Shown: one piece after another, positions 9,985 to 21,612 of the stretch
Numbering within the stretch: the stretch's first letter is position 1
Layout: every line of letters begins with the position of its first letter
Made by a program: the position numbers and the translations under genes
The notes under the pieces: generated by a model
What the model was told of the DNA's origin: nothing
The model's database searches: none
What the model saw: only the letters and a program-made list of their open reading frames with translations
NCBI RefSeq assembly: GCF_022376445.1
Contig: NW_025954973.1
Coordinates: 1 to 64,000 of the forward strand
Length of the DNA: 64,000 bases
From: Fomitopsis serialis
Lineage: Eukaryota > Basidiomycota > Agaricomycetes > Polyporales > Fomitopsidaceae
Reading direction: 5' to 3'

Positions 9985-9999
9985 CCGGGGCTCATAACC
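9985..9999 (-). other. Primer binding site matching the anticodon arm of initiator tRNA-Met
   Basis: The 15 bases next to the 5' LTR read GGTTATGAGCCCCGG on the sense strand, complementary to the CAU anticodon region of initiator tRNA-Met (GGGCTCATAACC in yeast). Drosophila copia uses this half-tRNA priming mode instead of the tRNA 3' end. Confidence 0.7.
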
Positions 10000-10564
10000 T
10001 GTTGAACAAGGAGTGGTGTGGCGTAGCTGAAGGCAAAACTACAAGGGAGCAAACAAAGGACTGTAAGAACAGAGGACTTACAACAGATCTCAAGACTACT
10101 GAGAGGGAAGACTCAGGAGGCGTAGAATGAGAGGAGAGATCGTTACATTACAGGGGCATCCAGCCCAGTATATATACACATGAGAGAGCCATCACATGAT
10201 CGTACAGTAAGCGTAGTAGCATGACATCGTAATGGTGCAATGAGCAATGATGCGATGATTGCACCATGGATAGAACGTACTGGAAAGGACTGGACAGGAC
10301 CGGAAGGGAATCTGGACAGTCCTAGAACATGATATCATAGTGATGTCATAGTGATGTCATCAAGGAACGTGCTGGAACATCCTGGAAAGTACTGGAAGGT
10401 AGTGGAATGTTCCGTACAAGTCTAGAACAGATCATGTGCTACAGGTCTGGATCAAGTCCGTAAGAAATGTATGTAATATGTAGCAACGAAGAACATAAGT
10501 CCATAACGGGTAAAGGATAAGACCTATCCCGTAGTGTAACACCCAAAATAGTCGAAGTTCAACA
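10000..10564 (-). repeat. 5' LTR of the copia element
   Basis: 565 bp, matching 4010-4574 at every position compared. It supplies the element's promoter: TATA at 10169-10176 with the phased GAA arrays upstream on the minus strand. Confidence 0.95.
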
Positions 10565-10569
10565 GTGGT
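10565..10569. repeat. Target site duplication (right) of the copia element
   Basis: GTGGT, identical to 4005-4009; the interrupted ISG12-like exon resumes at 10570. Confidence 0.9.
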
Positions 10570-10862
10570 TCCTCCGTCCGTTGTTTAGGCTCTTCGGCAT
10601 GTCCCCTGAGGGCCCCGTTGCAGGTACAGACAAACATGTTTGCCTTGTACACGAATTCCGTATGCTGATCTCGTTGGTCTGCGCAGGTTCCACAGCGGCT
10701 TGGGCTCAGCGCGTCTTCTGCGGCGCATACATCCCCAAGGGAAGTTGGTTCTCGCACCTGCAACACGCAGCCATGAAGAGTGCGCCCTTAATGAATCCGG
10801 TGACGACTGTAGTCGGCTCCATCATGGTTGGCGTCGGGATAGCCGGTGAATGGTTCACGTAG

Positions 10863-12560
10863 TAGTATGGCAGGGCCTGACACCGCGGGGCACTCAATTT
10901 TCATCATCCATTGTCTGACGTAGCGTATGTGTGCCTGCTTGTAAATTGCACAACGACTGTACAGTGTACTCGCATTCGAAGTGATTATACCAAGAAATAG
11001 GCCTCGACGTCCGCCATTCCAGTGGAAACGCACGCCGCCATGTACGCTGGCTGTGGCTGAAGACGTCGACGAGCCTTTCAGCGACAGAGGCGAGACGTTG
11101 TACACGCGTCTCAAGCGGACATGGTCGACGAGGTGCTTAGTCACCTCCACGACAATTGACGACGCGCACGACAAATCGTACTTTGACGTGCGGATCGCTC
11201 ATGGACAGCGGTGGCGGCCTGCGCGGGATGGCCAGTGATGTCATCCCAAGCCACTGAAAGCGTACGTATGTCAGTGAAACCCGAAAACGCAGGGATCGTG
11301 TATACTTGCCTCGAGGGGTTGTTGCTATGCACGGGGCCTTGCGGTCGGGTTATAAGTAGTACTAGATTCACCTCTATGCGCCGTTCAAATTCCTATCACA
11401 AATATATTTGTCTTCGGAATACACATACTATCGATGAACTGCCCGCGCTCTACGACACGAAGTTGCTGCACACGGCTCACCGTCTCTAGACGATGGAATC
11501 TCGCATCGGCGTGCCGTTGCAGCGTTAGGACCACGAGTTCCGCCACTCACCGCGCACTTGTACAAGCACAATGTATGCGGGTCTTGAGCAAGGGTGTAGT
11601 GTAGGTACGGGTAGAACTGAGGTCGACATCTCTCCCGCTGGTCTGATCATGTCGAGGAAGGCCGTTCGCACTGCGGAAACACCGACTGAACTAAGTGAGT
11701 GTGGGAGGGGAACCTGACCACGAGGACGGGTACGCACCGGATTGCGAAGATTTAGAAGAGCGACAATGGCACCTGCGAGCGGACGACGAGGGTCTACGCG
11801 CTGATGACATACCATCTCATCTCACCGCACGTTCGGATCGCACGGAGGCCTGCTGCGTCCAGTCGGTGTTGTCGCCAGCCCGTCCTGACGGGTCTCCGGA
11901 TCCCTCCCCGAGCACGTCGTTCACTGATGAAGAGACTTGATCCTCCGGTATGCAGCGGACATCAGTTCGTGACATCCTCTTGAAGGTCATGCATTCGTGC
12001 GAGGTGTATCTCATGTGTATGACCATCGGCCCGTACACGTCACTGTGGGACGATCAGCTTGATCTTCCGTGAACCGTGACCTCGGGCTGCACAAGCGTGC
12101 TTCAAGCCTTGACGTTGATCTGCTGATCAGCGTCTTGTCAAGTTGATGAAACTGGACGACGCGCACCGGTCCTCTATGAGACTGAACTCCACCCTTGTTC
12201 GACTCGTTCGCGCGACGACGCGAACATCGTCGCCCGCACACGCCCACTCGAAAGGTCCTGCGGCACCTCCCCGTGCTGCAAGATCGACGTAAGCGGTCGT
12301 TGCCGCGAAGACCTCTCTGCAAGCACTCACCGGACGCCCGTACAACTGTCCCTCGTCTTCCCGCCCGTCCGGGGATTGGGGTCGCCGACAGAGCCGTGAG
12401 CATCGCGGGGTACGGCATTGACCTGCAGGAGTGCGAAAAGGTAGCATGAGTGCCGCGGAGAGATCGCATAACCATGCATACACCCTGACATGCCTTGAGT
12501 AGCACGGCTTGACGCTAGACGTGACGACGGGCCGCAGTGTGGACACACAATACAGTTGCG
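10863..12560. repeat. Degenerate duplicated block Z (left copy), inverted relative to 56.6-57.4 kb
   Basis: This is the downstream flank of ISG12-like copy A and matches the flank of copy B in inverse orientation. Examples are the minus-strand peptide IPAFSGFTDIRTLS near 11280 against IPVVPGFTDIRTLS near 57050, and PRDAHGSVGDPNP near 12390 against PRDAHSSVGDANP near 56720. The 11700-11900 part also resembles 20200-20360. Reading frames are broken. I cannot name the ancestral gene. Confidence 0.6.
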
Positions 12561-15240
12561 CCTTGTGAACGTGTTCAATGGGAAGCGGCAGATCGGGAGG
12601 GGTCGAAGGAGTGACGCTAATGTCATTGGGCGGTGCTGGTTGCACGGTGATATGGGAGCGTGTAACGAGATCGGCGAGAGACAACTTGGATCTTCTCTCG
12701 GGAGCCGGCCTCGCGTCTGCTCTTCCGGCCAAATCAGGAGTTGGCAGGGAGGTTCAAGCGAGCGAGTCGCGCTATCTGCGCGTCTCTGGGCTCGACGACA
12801 GGTCTGGGGGATGTGCCTAAAAACACGTCGATCAGACGAGGCAAAAAGTCAAAACGAAAGGCACATATGGCGGAGGGCGCGATCTGGTTCAAAACTAAAC
12901 GCCCAACCGATCTCCTGGGGGCGTACGGGCGGGTGTTGGGCCGTATACAAGCGCGGATGGCGGTCTTCGAACGTGGCGAAGGCGGCCCAGCTGGACATGT
13001 GTCGGGGAACAAGGTACGCGTCTGTGGTTCCCCCGTTGAGTCTAATGTTCACCGGCGCGACACGAGGACGCAAAAACTCATATTTAGTGGTCGGCAATGG
13101 ATCTGCACGTCGAGAGCAAAGTCGCCGCGCCGCGCCGCGCAGCCTCGCCGACGTGCACGTTTCGTGTTTCTGGCTATGTGCTGCGGGAATGGAACCGCCG
13201 GTCGGATATCGCCAGTTAACCGTCGTATTCCGTCTCAACTAGTGCTCGAGGGGCCAGTCGAGGGCCGTGCATCACTGCCGGTGATCCTGCGCTGTCCACC
13301 CAGGGACTTCGTGAAGAGCAAGTCGTTGAAGAACCGAGTTTGGACGCGTTCGTGGCTTGCCGAGCCGTCTCGGTCAAAACCAAAGGAGCATCCACGTAGG
13401 GAGAGAATGAGGTGGTACCCGCGCGGACGATGCGGGAGCTCGAGGGGTGGCTGAACTTGAAAGCGGCGAGGAGGCATACTTAGCGGCTGGAGGACAAGAT
13501 GGAACGTAAGCGAGTACGGTATCTGGTGACAGGACTCGCCCTGCATACAAGAGAACGTCTGCCCTTGACACTCGTCCTGCTTAATCTACGACACTTCGTC
13601 CACGCTGTGTCGGTTCGCGGGCCGAACGTAGTTTGAGCAGTAGAAGTGCTCGAATGACCTGCTTAGAGACGAATTGAGACATCTATGCATATAAGAACGG
13701 CCAACTCACTCAGTATGTCCTTCTAAGCGCAAGCCTACGACAGCCTCAGAGTGAACTCACAGCCCGCGGCTCGGATGCCCCAAGGAAGCTCCATTGGCGG
13801 AGTGTGCATGAACTTGTGAGTAATCAGTCTTGACCACAACGGAGAGACCCAAGGCACTGGCACTGTGGCTCAATATGAGTCGCGCAAACAGAAAGACAGG
13901 AAGTAGATAGAACCCACGTCCGCCACTGTCTTGGAGTCCGATTCAGCGCCCGTTCAAACCTCGTTAGCTAGTGATCCTCTAGTGCGGTGCAGGGTACAGA
14001 GACATATAGGACGAGCGGAAGGTCCGCCGCAGGTGCGAGATGATGCCAGGATGCAACGATTCATATCTAACGGCAACAGTGCTCGAATGGGGTCAGGACG
14101 CACAGACGGATGGTACCTGTCCCATTCAAGAACTCACGCTGTATACCGTGCGACCGAAGACGAGAGGTAGCGCCAAGGTAGCGCATGCAGGTATCTATGT
14201 CTCCGGATCGTTCATGGTTTCCGGTGTGACCAGTTGGAACGGGACCATAGTTTGGACAGCATGTCGAGGCTGCTGCGGGCCAGAGTCACGACAACGCATC
14301 AGAACACGAAGCGAGAATACCATGGTGTAGGGACCGACACCGCGTTGACCAAGGTCAGCCTATTTGCCCCATGATGATGAATGCGTAGAACTCACGCAAG
14401 ATGCTTTCTGAAAATGCCCGCGACAGGTGATAAGTCAGACACTACGACTCGCTCTCTTGGATGCTCTTCCTGACAGCGCGTCGAGGGAACGTGGAGAAAG
14501 CTGATGAACGTGTCAGCTGTTTGCACGACGGGCTCCGAGAAATGGGCAGAAACGAACTTGGGTTCCCATGCGACCAGCCTCAGGCTCATGTGGGCCCGGA
14601 GACAAGTTAAGCGTCCCGAGACGCCCGGACGACGGCATCTACAAGAGCAGATCCAAGAAAACCAGACGCAGCCTGTGCAGGAGGAGGTCGACGGGTCGTG
14701 TCGGTCGACGTCGAGCGCATCGAGCAAGGTGGGCGGCACTTGCTACCCGCGTGACCATAGCATAAGTACTGCGAGTCAATAAGTAAGCCGACGGGAGCAG
14801 CGAGAGTAGCGTGGAGCAGGATCGAAGCAGAGGTCGCGTCGGTCGAGGAAGAGCAACAGGGAGCCACTTGCAGTCGGCGACGCCACCGTGGTCGGCCCGC
14901 TCCTCCGGAATGCTTACGAGCGCCTCCTCTCTGCACTAGGTCTTGAACACACAGCGGACAAAACCCTTTGTACGACGCGTCTACATGTCGCTTACAAAGG
15001 AGGATTGAGTACTAATTTAAGTCGCAAAGTTAGAAGTCCTCGCATTGAAAGTAAAGAGACAGTGCATAGCGTGAAAGCCCGAACATGGAAAGAACATAGA
15101 TACTAACATTGCGGACTTCCGAACATAAGCAATGTTAGGCCTTACAAGGGAAGTGCATTTCCTATGTTAGAACCCCTCACACCGAGTCCTGATAAAATAC
15201 TCGCTCCTGGTTTGTGAGCGCTATGTAAGCACTTCTCACA
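12561..15240. other. No supported gene
   Basis: Several overlapping open frames exist on both strands (for example 12556-13242 and 12741-13454). They are rich in Arg/Ser/Gly and overlap one another in different frames, without motifs I recognise. A short minus-strand stretch near 14700 (ALDVDRHDP) recurs at 37240 (LDVDQHDL) and 53350 (LDVDQHDR), a relic of a dispersed duplicated sequence. Confidence 0.4.
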
Positions 15241-15760
15241 AGGTGATTTGTCCGCTGTGACACCCTCTCACCGTTCTTTGAACACCGCCGAAATCTCTGC
15301 ACGCCCTCGGACACTATGTCGTCCAACACGCGCAATGCATACCCAACTTGCTAAATGGATGTACGTGACTCGGCCTCGGCTCGCGCGCATCCTCCGCAAC
15401 CATTGCACCCTCCGCCGAATGACAGTTATTTATGCGTCTCTTCGAGTCCTGTTCCAGTGAGTACGCCTCTGTTGCGCGCATCCCGCAGTTATGACGCTCG
15501 ACAGTTCCATCCGCGTCCTGTGACGGGGCGCGGTGCCATGGGTGAGTCGCTCATCGTAAAAGCTTGAAAGAGACGAAAACACGGAAGGACGAGTGTCTGT
15601 CAGGTATGTAACCTCTAGTTCTCGATGGGCATGGCTCATCGCTTAGTAGTGCATCAGACTCCTACTCAGAGCTTAGTTCGTTGCCGAACATGGCACCGCG
15701 GTGGATGCTTGAGCACGGTGAGCGCTGTTCCTCGTCTCATAAGGTGCTCTGAGCTCTGAA
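15241..15760 (+). repeat. Degenerate duplicated block Y, copy 2
   Basis: The first half matches 2640-2955. The second half (CGCGTCCTGTGACGGGGC, AAGCTTGAAAGAGACGAAAA, GTAGTGCATCAGACTC) matches the reverse complement of about 62110-62270. No frame survives in all copies. Confidence 0.5.
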
Positions 15761-16339
15761 GTACTTATCTACTATTGTACAGAGCACGCTTCTCGTGTCT
15801 TCCCGCGTCGAAGCCAATAAACTGTGCGTGACACTCGGCTCGAGGTAATGCTCCAATTGTTGACTATTCGTACTCAAGTGTTCCAACATCATAGCATACG
15901 GCCTAGCCTGGACACCCGCGGACTAGACTGGGGCGCGATTGGCGTTGCGGCCTCGCATAAGGCAAGATGAGTATATCTGTTTTCCAACCCAGGCGACTCG
16001 ACCTTACATTTACCAACGCCGACGCAGAGCCCGCCAGCCCACACATGCAAACATGAGACTCAGTGTGCGGGGAACCTACTGATCTCCATTGTGTCCGTCG
16101 ATGTTGGGAATTTTAGTGGCAGTTGCGGCCAACGCGCTGTCACTCACCTTGCGCCCTCGAAAGGAGGCTTGACGCCTGCCCACCGGTGATACTCAGTTGC
16201 CTCGTGACTCCGTGAGCTATCATAGCGTATCCGACGACTGATGAGCTGCACATCAATGCTGCGGAACTCTTCCTGTTCGCCAGGTGAGCATGGCTTACTT
16301 CACTAACCCGCCGTCATGCAAGCAGGTCAGTATTGCCTC

Positions 16340-16560
16340 GTAGACATTCTTGCGGTGCGGTATCAAGGCCCCCATATCAACCCAGTCGTGCATCGGTACG
16401 AACATGATCCACCGTATCTCAAGACAGTGTACTACTGACCACGTTCTCAGTAGCAAGGCCGGTTACAACTCAGCGAACCTGTATGCCTCTTCCTACGGGC
16501 GTCCTGATCAAAAACTGGTGAGCTCTAGACGACGTCATATACTCTCAAGATGCCTACTGG
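16340..16560 (-). repeat. Gene relic, inverted copy of 36.37-36.59 kb
   Basis: The minus strand reads RWIMFVPMHDWVDMGALI, corresponding to RWIMFIRMQDWVDVGASI at about 36510-36565 on the plus strand; flanking bases also match. Both copies contain stops. The family is not recognised. I see nothing else supportable in 15.8-17.4 kb. Confidence 0.45.
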
Positions 16561-17616
16561 GTTCAGCGAGCGAATATTGACATACTAGCGTGTTCTCCAT
16601 CTCGTCTTTGAAGAGATACTCGCACGTCTGCGAAGAGCCCATATTTCGCAGCCCGCAAAATTACAGTGCGTCAAGTCGATACAGGCGTCCCGCCTTCGGG
16701 TTCCAGGGCCCTATCTACGCGCTCAAGCTTGTTGGGCCCCGCTGGTTGCCTCTCGAACTGCCCTGGTCGTGCTCACCCGGCAGTGCCTCTGATTCCGTCG
16801 ACGGTAAGATGATCGACCTGACATGCGACATGTATAATGACTGTCTCGCTTCCTCTCCCTAGGGTCTTCGATAGTACGAGACGTTTCCCTGCGACTCGCG
16901 ACCCTGTGGGCGACCTCTTCAAGGCGGACCAACCCTACGTCGTTCCCCCTCGTCTCGGAACCTCTGGCTCAATATTACCTGCGACAAACGGTTGCTCATC
17001 AAGCCTCTCGCCGCTCTCACGAACGCGCCTCTCGTATTGACCCTAGCACGGCCCTCGTAATGTCAATTCGCGCGAGGATGTCGACGATCTGCGTTCATGC
17101 TAGCTTGGACTCAGCCACGTCGCTCCCGTCAGGTCTCCCGAACCCCCTCTGGCCATCCACGTACTGTCATGAATATAGCGGATTTTTGGATCATTTCTTC
17201 ATCCCTACTGTCGGTGACCTGCGCGTACGTTTTGAACATGGACATAACGATGCGAAACAAGATACAATTCGTCTGGTCGTAGCGATAGAGAAGTCCGATA
17301 CAGTCGCATATGGATACCCGCCCAAGTAGTCGATGTGTAGTACATTGCGTCATCGTCCAATCACACCACATTTCAGTCGTTGTAGCAAGCATAAGTCAAT
17401 CCAGACAGTGCCCATACCGAATCCGAGTGAATCCCATACCGAAGCCAAGAAAATCGTCCTTCCACTGAATCGGGGATAGATAAGAGGGAGCCAGACGACC
17501 GCTTGCGAACGTTTGAACGGCCAATCCCCTCGCATCGACCCGCGCTCCGTACGGGCGGTGACGATGCCTCGCTGCCACCACCTCCGTCTGTACCGTTCGG
17601 ATGACGGGCGACGGCT

Positions 17617-19533
17617 TCAGCGCGGCAACTCGTGGGTGTATCTGAATGGCTGAACGGGAGATGAAAGTGAGACAGATGCGTGTGTGTGCAAACGGGCTCA
17701 CTCACCATTTCAATATTACTGACGGTGACTATGCCACGGGCAGACCATGGCTGCAATATGCCACTGTACATGGCCTGGAGCTTCTGACTGATGCTGTCCA
17801 CATACGACTTGGTATGATCATGCCACCGAGAAAACAATTCCATCTCCACCCTGACATCCTTCAATGCGTCGAAGTATGGCTGGCTGATGACCTCGTGCAG
17901 GTCCCGCAGGTCAAGCTTCTCGAGGACAGCGCTTGGCTCCTCCGAGTCAGACTCGAAAATGCTCTGGTCGACGTAATCTTGTTGAACGTGAACCTCGATG
18001 TGCTCGAGCTGACGGCTTCGGACGGTGGAGAATATGCCGTGTAACTCGTCCGTTGCTTTGGTCCACGCCGCGTGAGGCCCCTGGTAATTGCCCGTGTGTA
18101 TGTCACGTCGCAGCGCGAAGTTCAAGGATTGCAAGGCGGTGTTTTGCAAGAGATTTGCGTGAGACCCTACATTGTGCATGTGCATCAGTAGTGAAGTCTG
18201 TATGCTTGAAGACAATGGCGGTCTTACGGGTATGATGTCCAAAGGGGGGCCTCCTCTCGCAGAAACGGGTCAATGATGCCCCCGCCATTTCGAGGAGCTG
18301 GTTAAAGGGTGTCGGTGTCACGGAGGAACTTTCTGACCAGATCCTCAGATTCGCAAGTGAGGTGCAGAGGTCTGAGCGCGACATCCAGTCAAGGAACATC
18401 CCCATGCGTTCATCATTCACCTCGACGTTAAGGTATCGAAGACGCATGTGAGATGGTGGCCGAAATAGTGAGGCTCCCGCGTAACTGGCAGCACCTCGCG
18501 GAGCAACCTCAATCACCGACAGCGTGAGGTCTGTAAGCTGGGGGAAGGCAGATACAATCCGCCGCAGCTGCATGATGTTGTCCACTTCCAATTGGTAGAG
18601 CGTCAACAACTTGACAGACCGGAACCTCGACAGGGCGAAGAAGAAGTCCATGCGGATGAAACAAAGTCTTGCATCGCGGATGTGAAGGACGCGTACACGA
18701 GGCATCAGACCAGCGAGCGCAGACGGTAGTGCTGGTAAGAAGTGATTATCACCGTAGATTTCCTTTCTACGCTGCGGGGACATCACGCTCCCGTCCTCGT
18801 CTTCACCCTTGTCCTGGCCCTTAAGGTTGTCCTTGAGCCTGGAGCTATATAAGGACCACTGCTCATCTACCGTCAGCTCGCATGTGCTCGCGAGCCACTG
18901 CTTGACGCGTGGTGACGCGTGGCACTGCTTGAACAGCATGTTGTAGCTTGCGCGGCTGCGTATCTCGATGGCGTAGTAGAGGTTGTGCATCGCGCGAGGG
19001 TACCATGCCGTGCAGACCAGCGCCGCGGCGATAAACGTGGGAGGATCCATCTCGTTGATAACGAACTCGAAGACCTCGAGCGGGATGCGAGCGGAGAGGG
19101 CCAGCGGCAGGGTGCCTTGACAATGGGCGTTCCACCAGGGTATGAATATCCGCTTACAGCGGCCATTCTCATATCTCCATTCATAGCTGGATTTCTCCTC
19201 GCTCTGTTCATCGGCACTCGGTCCCTGGTCGATCTGTTCATCGGCAAGGCTCTGACCGACATCAATGTGGTCGTCGGCGCTCGATCGCACGGCTTGAGCG
19301 TGTGAGGCGTCCTCGGGGGCAGGGGGAAGATGCTAGGTGAACGGCGCGTCAGTCGAATCGGGATCATCATGAACAGAAGACGACCGACGCTAGGCTGGAG
19401 ATCAGACATTGCACGTCCCTACAAGCACGCGACGTGGATGTATGCGCTATGAGGGGAGGCCCAGTCGTGGGCGGAGGAGTGGTGGGTGTGGGGTGCAAGT
19501 GGCAAGGGGGCCTCGCAGACGTACCGAGGCCAT
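17617..19533 (-). CDS. F-box protein F2
   Basis: Predicted F-box adaptor: such proteins link targets to SCF ubiquitin ligases, although no partner can be named. Exons: 19533-19525 (ATG GCC TCG only), 19332-18228, 18166-17706 and probably 17649-17617. Introns: 19524-19333, 18227-18167 (61 nt, GTAAGA...GTAG) and 17705-17650 (GTGAGT...TTCAG); all joins keep frame. The protein starts MAS-HLPPAPEDASHAQ, has an acidic linker with repeated ADEQ motifs, the F-box core LPLALSARIPLEVFEF...AALVCTAWYPRAMHNLY, then leucine-rich LRLRYLN/LTDLTL-type repeats, LAGLMPRVRVLHI, LDWMSRSDLC, and a C-terminal domain with LEKLDLRDLHEVIS and ILQPWSARGIVTV. No defects. If the last intron is retained, the frame stays open to 17373. 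Confidence 0.8.
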
Positions 19534-19561
19534 GCATATTGGGAAGAGCTGTGTGCGAGAG

Positions 19562-19588
19562 TTTGATGAGCCGCACGGTGACTGCCGC
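19562..19588 (-). promoter_or_regulatory. Conserved upstream block of F2
   Basis: Same 27-bp block as at 710-736 (core GATGAGCCGCACGGTGACTG), just upstream of the start exon. Confidence 0.4.
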
Positions 19589-19756
19589 AAACGGGGCCTT
19601 TCTTACCATGACCGGCAGTCATGCTGCCAGCATTCGTCGACGCGCCACAGACACTGGCCGGGATACGACTGCTGGAAAGACGGTCCACTGAGTCGCGGCC
19701 AGCTGAGTACTTGTGCGACGGAGGAGGCCGTGACAACGGTCTTGTGGCGGCCCATG

Positions 19757-19770
19757 CCCCTAACCCTAAC
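19757..19770 (-). promoter_or_regulatory. TTAGGG-type motif upstream of F2
   Basis: Minus strand GTTAGGGTTAGGGG, about 225 bp upstream of the F2 start exon, the same offset as in F1. Confidence 0.4.
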
Positions 19771-20064
19771 TTCGTTCGAGGCGCTCACGGTCGCCGCCTG
19801 CTCTGAGTCTCAGCGCCCCAGCCCGCTCTCCTCGATGTTGCCCACTCCCCCAGCTGTCTCCCTCGATATGCATCGTTCAAATCCCAAACCCCACCGCTCC
19901 ACGTGACTCGAGCGTAGTACCTCCAGAGCTCGCTGCTGGCGTGTATCCCTTGGCTCCGATCCGCCTCAGACCCCTCCTTCCAAAATCCCAGTGTAATTAT
20001 GCAATGCAAAACCCCTTTTCGTCATCGATGAGCCGCATATCCGTTGCATCTGATCAATATTGTC

Positions 20065-20472
20065 CTACAGATCCGTGTTCGAGCTGAGGTCGAGCAGGCT
20101 CTTACGGCCCGATCGTGTCTCGCGCTGGTCGTGACGATGTTCTGAAAGGTCGAACGCGCTGTGGAGCCCGTTGACAAAAATTGGTGAGTATGGGAGGACT
20201 GCATGGACGGGTACGCACCGCGCGGATGGACTGTGGAGATCCAGGAGAGCATTCATCCGCAAAACGACGAGGGCCCGTGCGCTGGTAACGTACCATCCTC
20301 TGTCGAAAGTTCGTTGCATTGGACGTAGGTCTGGCGCGTCTCCAATGTAGGTGTCGTCGCCAGCTTGTCCGGGCATGTATGTCCAGCCAATGTAGTGCGC
20401 CGACATAGCTTCCTCGAGCGTCGCGGGGCGGGCGTCCTCGTCGGCGCTGTCGTGGATCTGCGCACGACGCAA
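20065..20472 (-). pseudogene. Relic of an unrecognised duplicated gene
   Basis: A 135-codon open frame (GQAGDDTYIGDAPDLRPMQ, FDRGWYVTSARALVVLRMN) has a decayed counterpart at about 11690-11910 (minus strand, GRAGDNTDWTQQ and following bases). Paralogue comparison shows indels, so coding status is doubtful. Family unknown. Confidence 0.3.
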
Positions 20473-20576
20473 CCCCTGAGCTCGATGTGCGCGAGCGGGT
20501 GACTAAGCTCATGGACCCCTTTGCCATGTCGCGTGTAGTGAGTGCTTGAACGGAGTCGGAATGCACAGGAAGGTGA

Positions 20577-20789
20577 CTAGGACCCTTCGGCTTCGGGATC
20601 CGCACGCCATACAGAGTAAGGGACGCGTCTTGTGGGTGCAACGAGGCGTCCGTGACGTCCGCGCAGCCGCATCCATAACCATAGCACCAAATGAACCGGC
20701 GGATGCACGATGGCGTGGCGTTCTCCGACACAAGAGTCGTCTGCACAGGCTCTTGCATCCTGCGCCGACGACCAGGTCCAACACTGCAT
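20577..20789 (-). pseudogene. Relic of the last exon of the 28-kb membrane-protein gene family
   Basis: The minus strand reads IVHPPVHLVLWLWMRLRGRHGR, matching IAHPLGLVVSWLWIRLRGRREGR in the last exon of the gene at 27806-29201. Nothing else of that gene is recognisable nearby, so it is a fragment. Confidence 0.45.
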
Positions 20790-20799
20790 CCACTATTTA

Positions 20800-21600
20800 T
20801 TGTTCAGTATTAGTCCGACATCGACACATCCGACTCACCGAAGTTCAGCCTTGCGGTTCCTTCGTCTTGAGGGCCTTCAAATGGCTCACTGGGGGACCCG
20901 CCCACCTCATTTGCACCAATGTACAGACTTGGAGGTGCCCCGCTCGCGGAGGCTGAATCAGCCTGCACTCTCCGTCGACATCTCGTTATGCTGACCCGGA
21001 CGCCATTCACGTAGACCCGCGCTCACTGGCAATTACAGCCGCGCTCTAAAGTCCAACGACACTTTATCCTCGTGCTGTCGCGTCCACGACCTTAGTCGCC
21101 TACACTCAGAATTCCACTCTCGCAGGCCAGATGCCCGTACGTCGCACCTTTCCCAATTGTAGGAAATCGTGCTCACCTTCAGCGCGGGGATGGAGCCGCA
21201 GGCACATGCCCTTCATCTCAACGCCCGTAGGCTAGACAGACGGCGGTGGGTCAAGACTTCTCCTTGCATTCACCACCATGACGTCCGGGAACGCGGCATG
21301 TGCGCATTCTTGCGTCGAGAACGAAAATTCGAGCTATTCGCCCTTGCTTCTTGGCCTTCGCTCCATATATCGATCATTTTTATACCTACCTGAGTGTTTC
21401 ACAATCGTACGCAGAGCCCGACATGCGAGTTGCGGCCGGCACGAGCGTCCAGCCGAGCGAGTCGCTAGTTCCTCTTCGAGCGCCGCCTGCACCGCCGTTG
21501 GTCGTCGCAGACGGTTTCTAGGTATCGCTGAACGGCGAGCCTGGGGAAAATATTGAGATACGTGTGTGTATGCAGACGAGCGCACTCACGTTCATCATAT
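20800..21600. other. No supported gene
   Basis: Only short overlapping frames without family resemblance; the right part is 3' flank of F3. Confidence 0.4.
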
Positions 21601-21612
21601 TCAGAGCGGATT

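Larger units (their letters stand above)
4010..10564 (-). mobile_element. Complete Ty1/copia LTR retrotransposon
   Basis: The 6555-bp element has 565-bp terminal repeats (TGTTGAAC...GTTCAACA), which look identical base for base where compared, a 5-bp target duplication, a primer site, a polypurine tract and an intact polyprotein on the minus strand. Domain order protease-integrase-RT-RNase H defines Ty1/copia. Identical LTRs and an open polyprotein point to a recent insertion. It lies inside exon 4 of the ISG12-like gene copy A. Confidence 0.95.
3071..10862 (+). pseudogene. ISG12-like (Ifi-6-16-type) gene copy A, nonsense mutation plus copia insertion
   Basis: Five exons were inferred by alignment to copy C: 3071-3177 (signal peptide MRVVFATAWFALLTAG), about 3236-3282 (ends HNGMN), 3349-3876, 3929-4009 joined to 10570-10623, and 10687-10862 (stop TAG). 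The third exon is helical and ends VEDIVVIIG. The last two exons carry GMSPEGPVAG, AAWAQRVFCGAYIPKGSWF and a glycine-rich hydrophobic tail, which resembles the C-terminal domain of interferon-induced 6-16/ISG12 proteins; that assignment is tentative. Defects: a 39-bp tandem duplication (3447-3485 and 3486-3524) whose second copy has a TAG at 3504-3506; a GC donor (GGCGG/GCAAGC) where paralogues have GT; and a copia element at codon TGG-T in exon 4, with GTGGT duplicated at 4005-4009 and 10565-10569. No other frameshift is visible, so decay is recent. Confidence 0.75.

Noticed and set aside
12556..13454. Two overlapping plus-strand frames of 228 and 237 codons
   Set aside because: They overlap each other in different frames, have random-like basic composition and no recognisable motifs or paralogues.
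19367..19609. Upstream frame VRKAPFAAVTVRLIKLS shared by F1, F2 and F5 as a first coding exon
   Set aside because: Its phase at the donor does not match the acceptor exon, and the F5 copy has a stop; the ATG-GCC-TCG reading fits instead.
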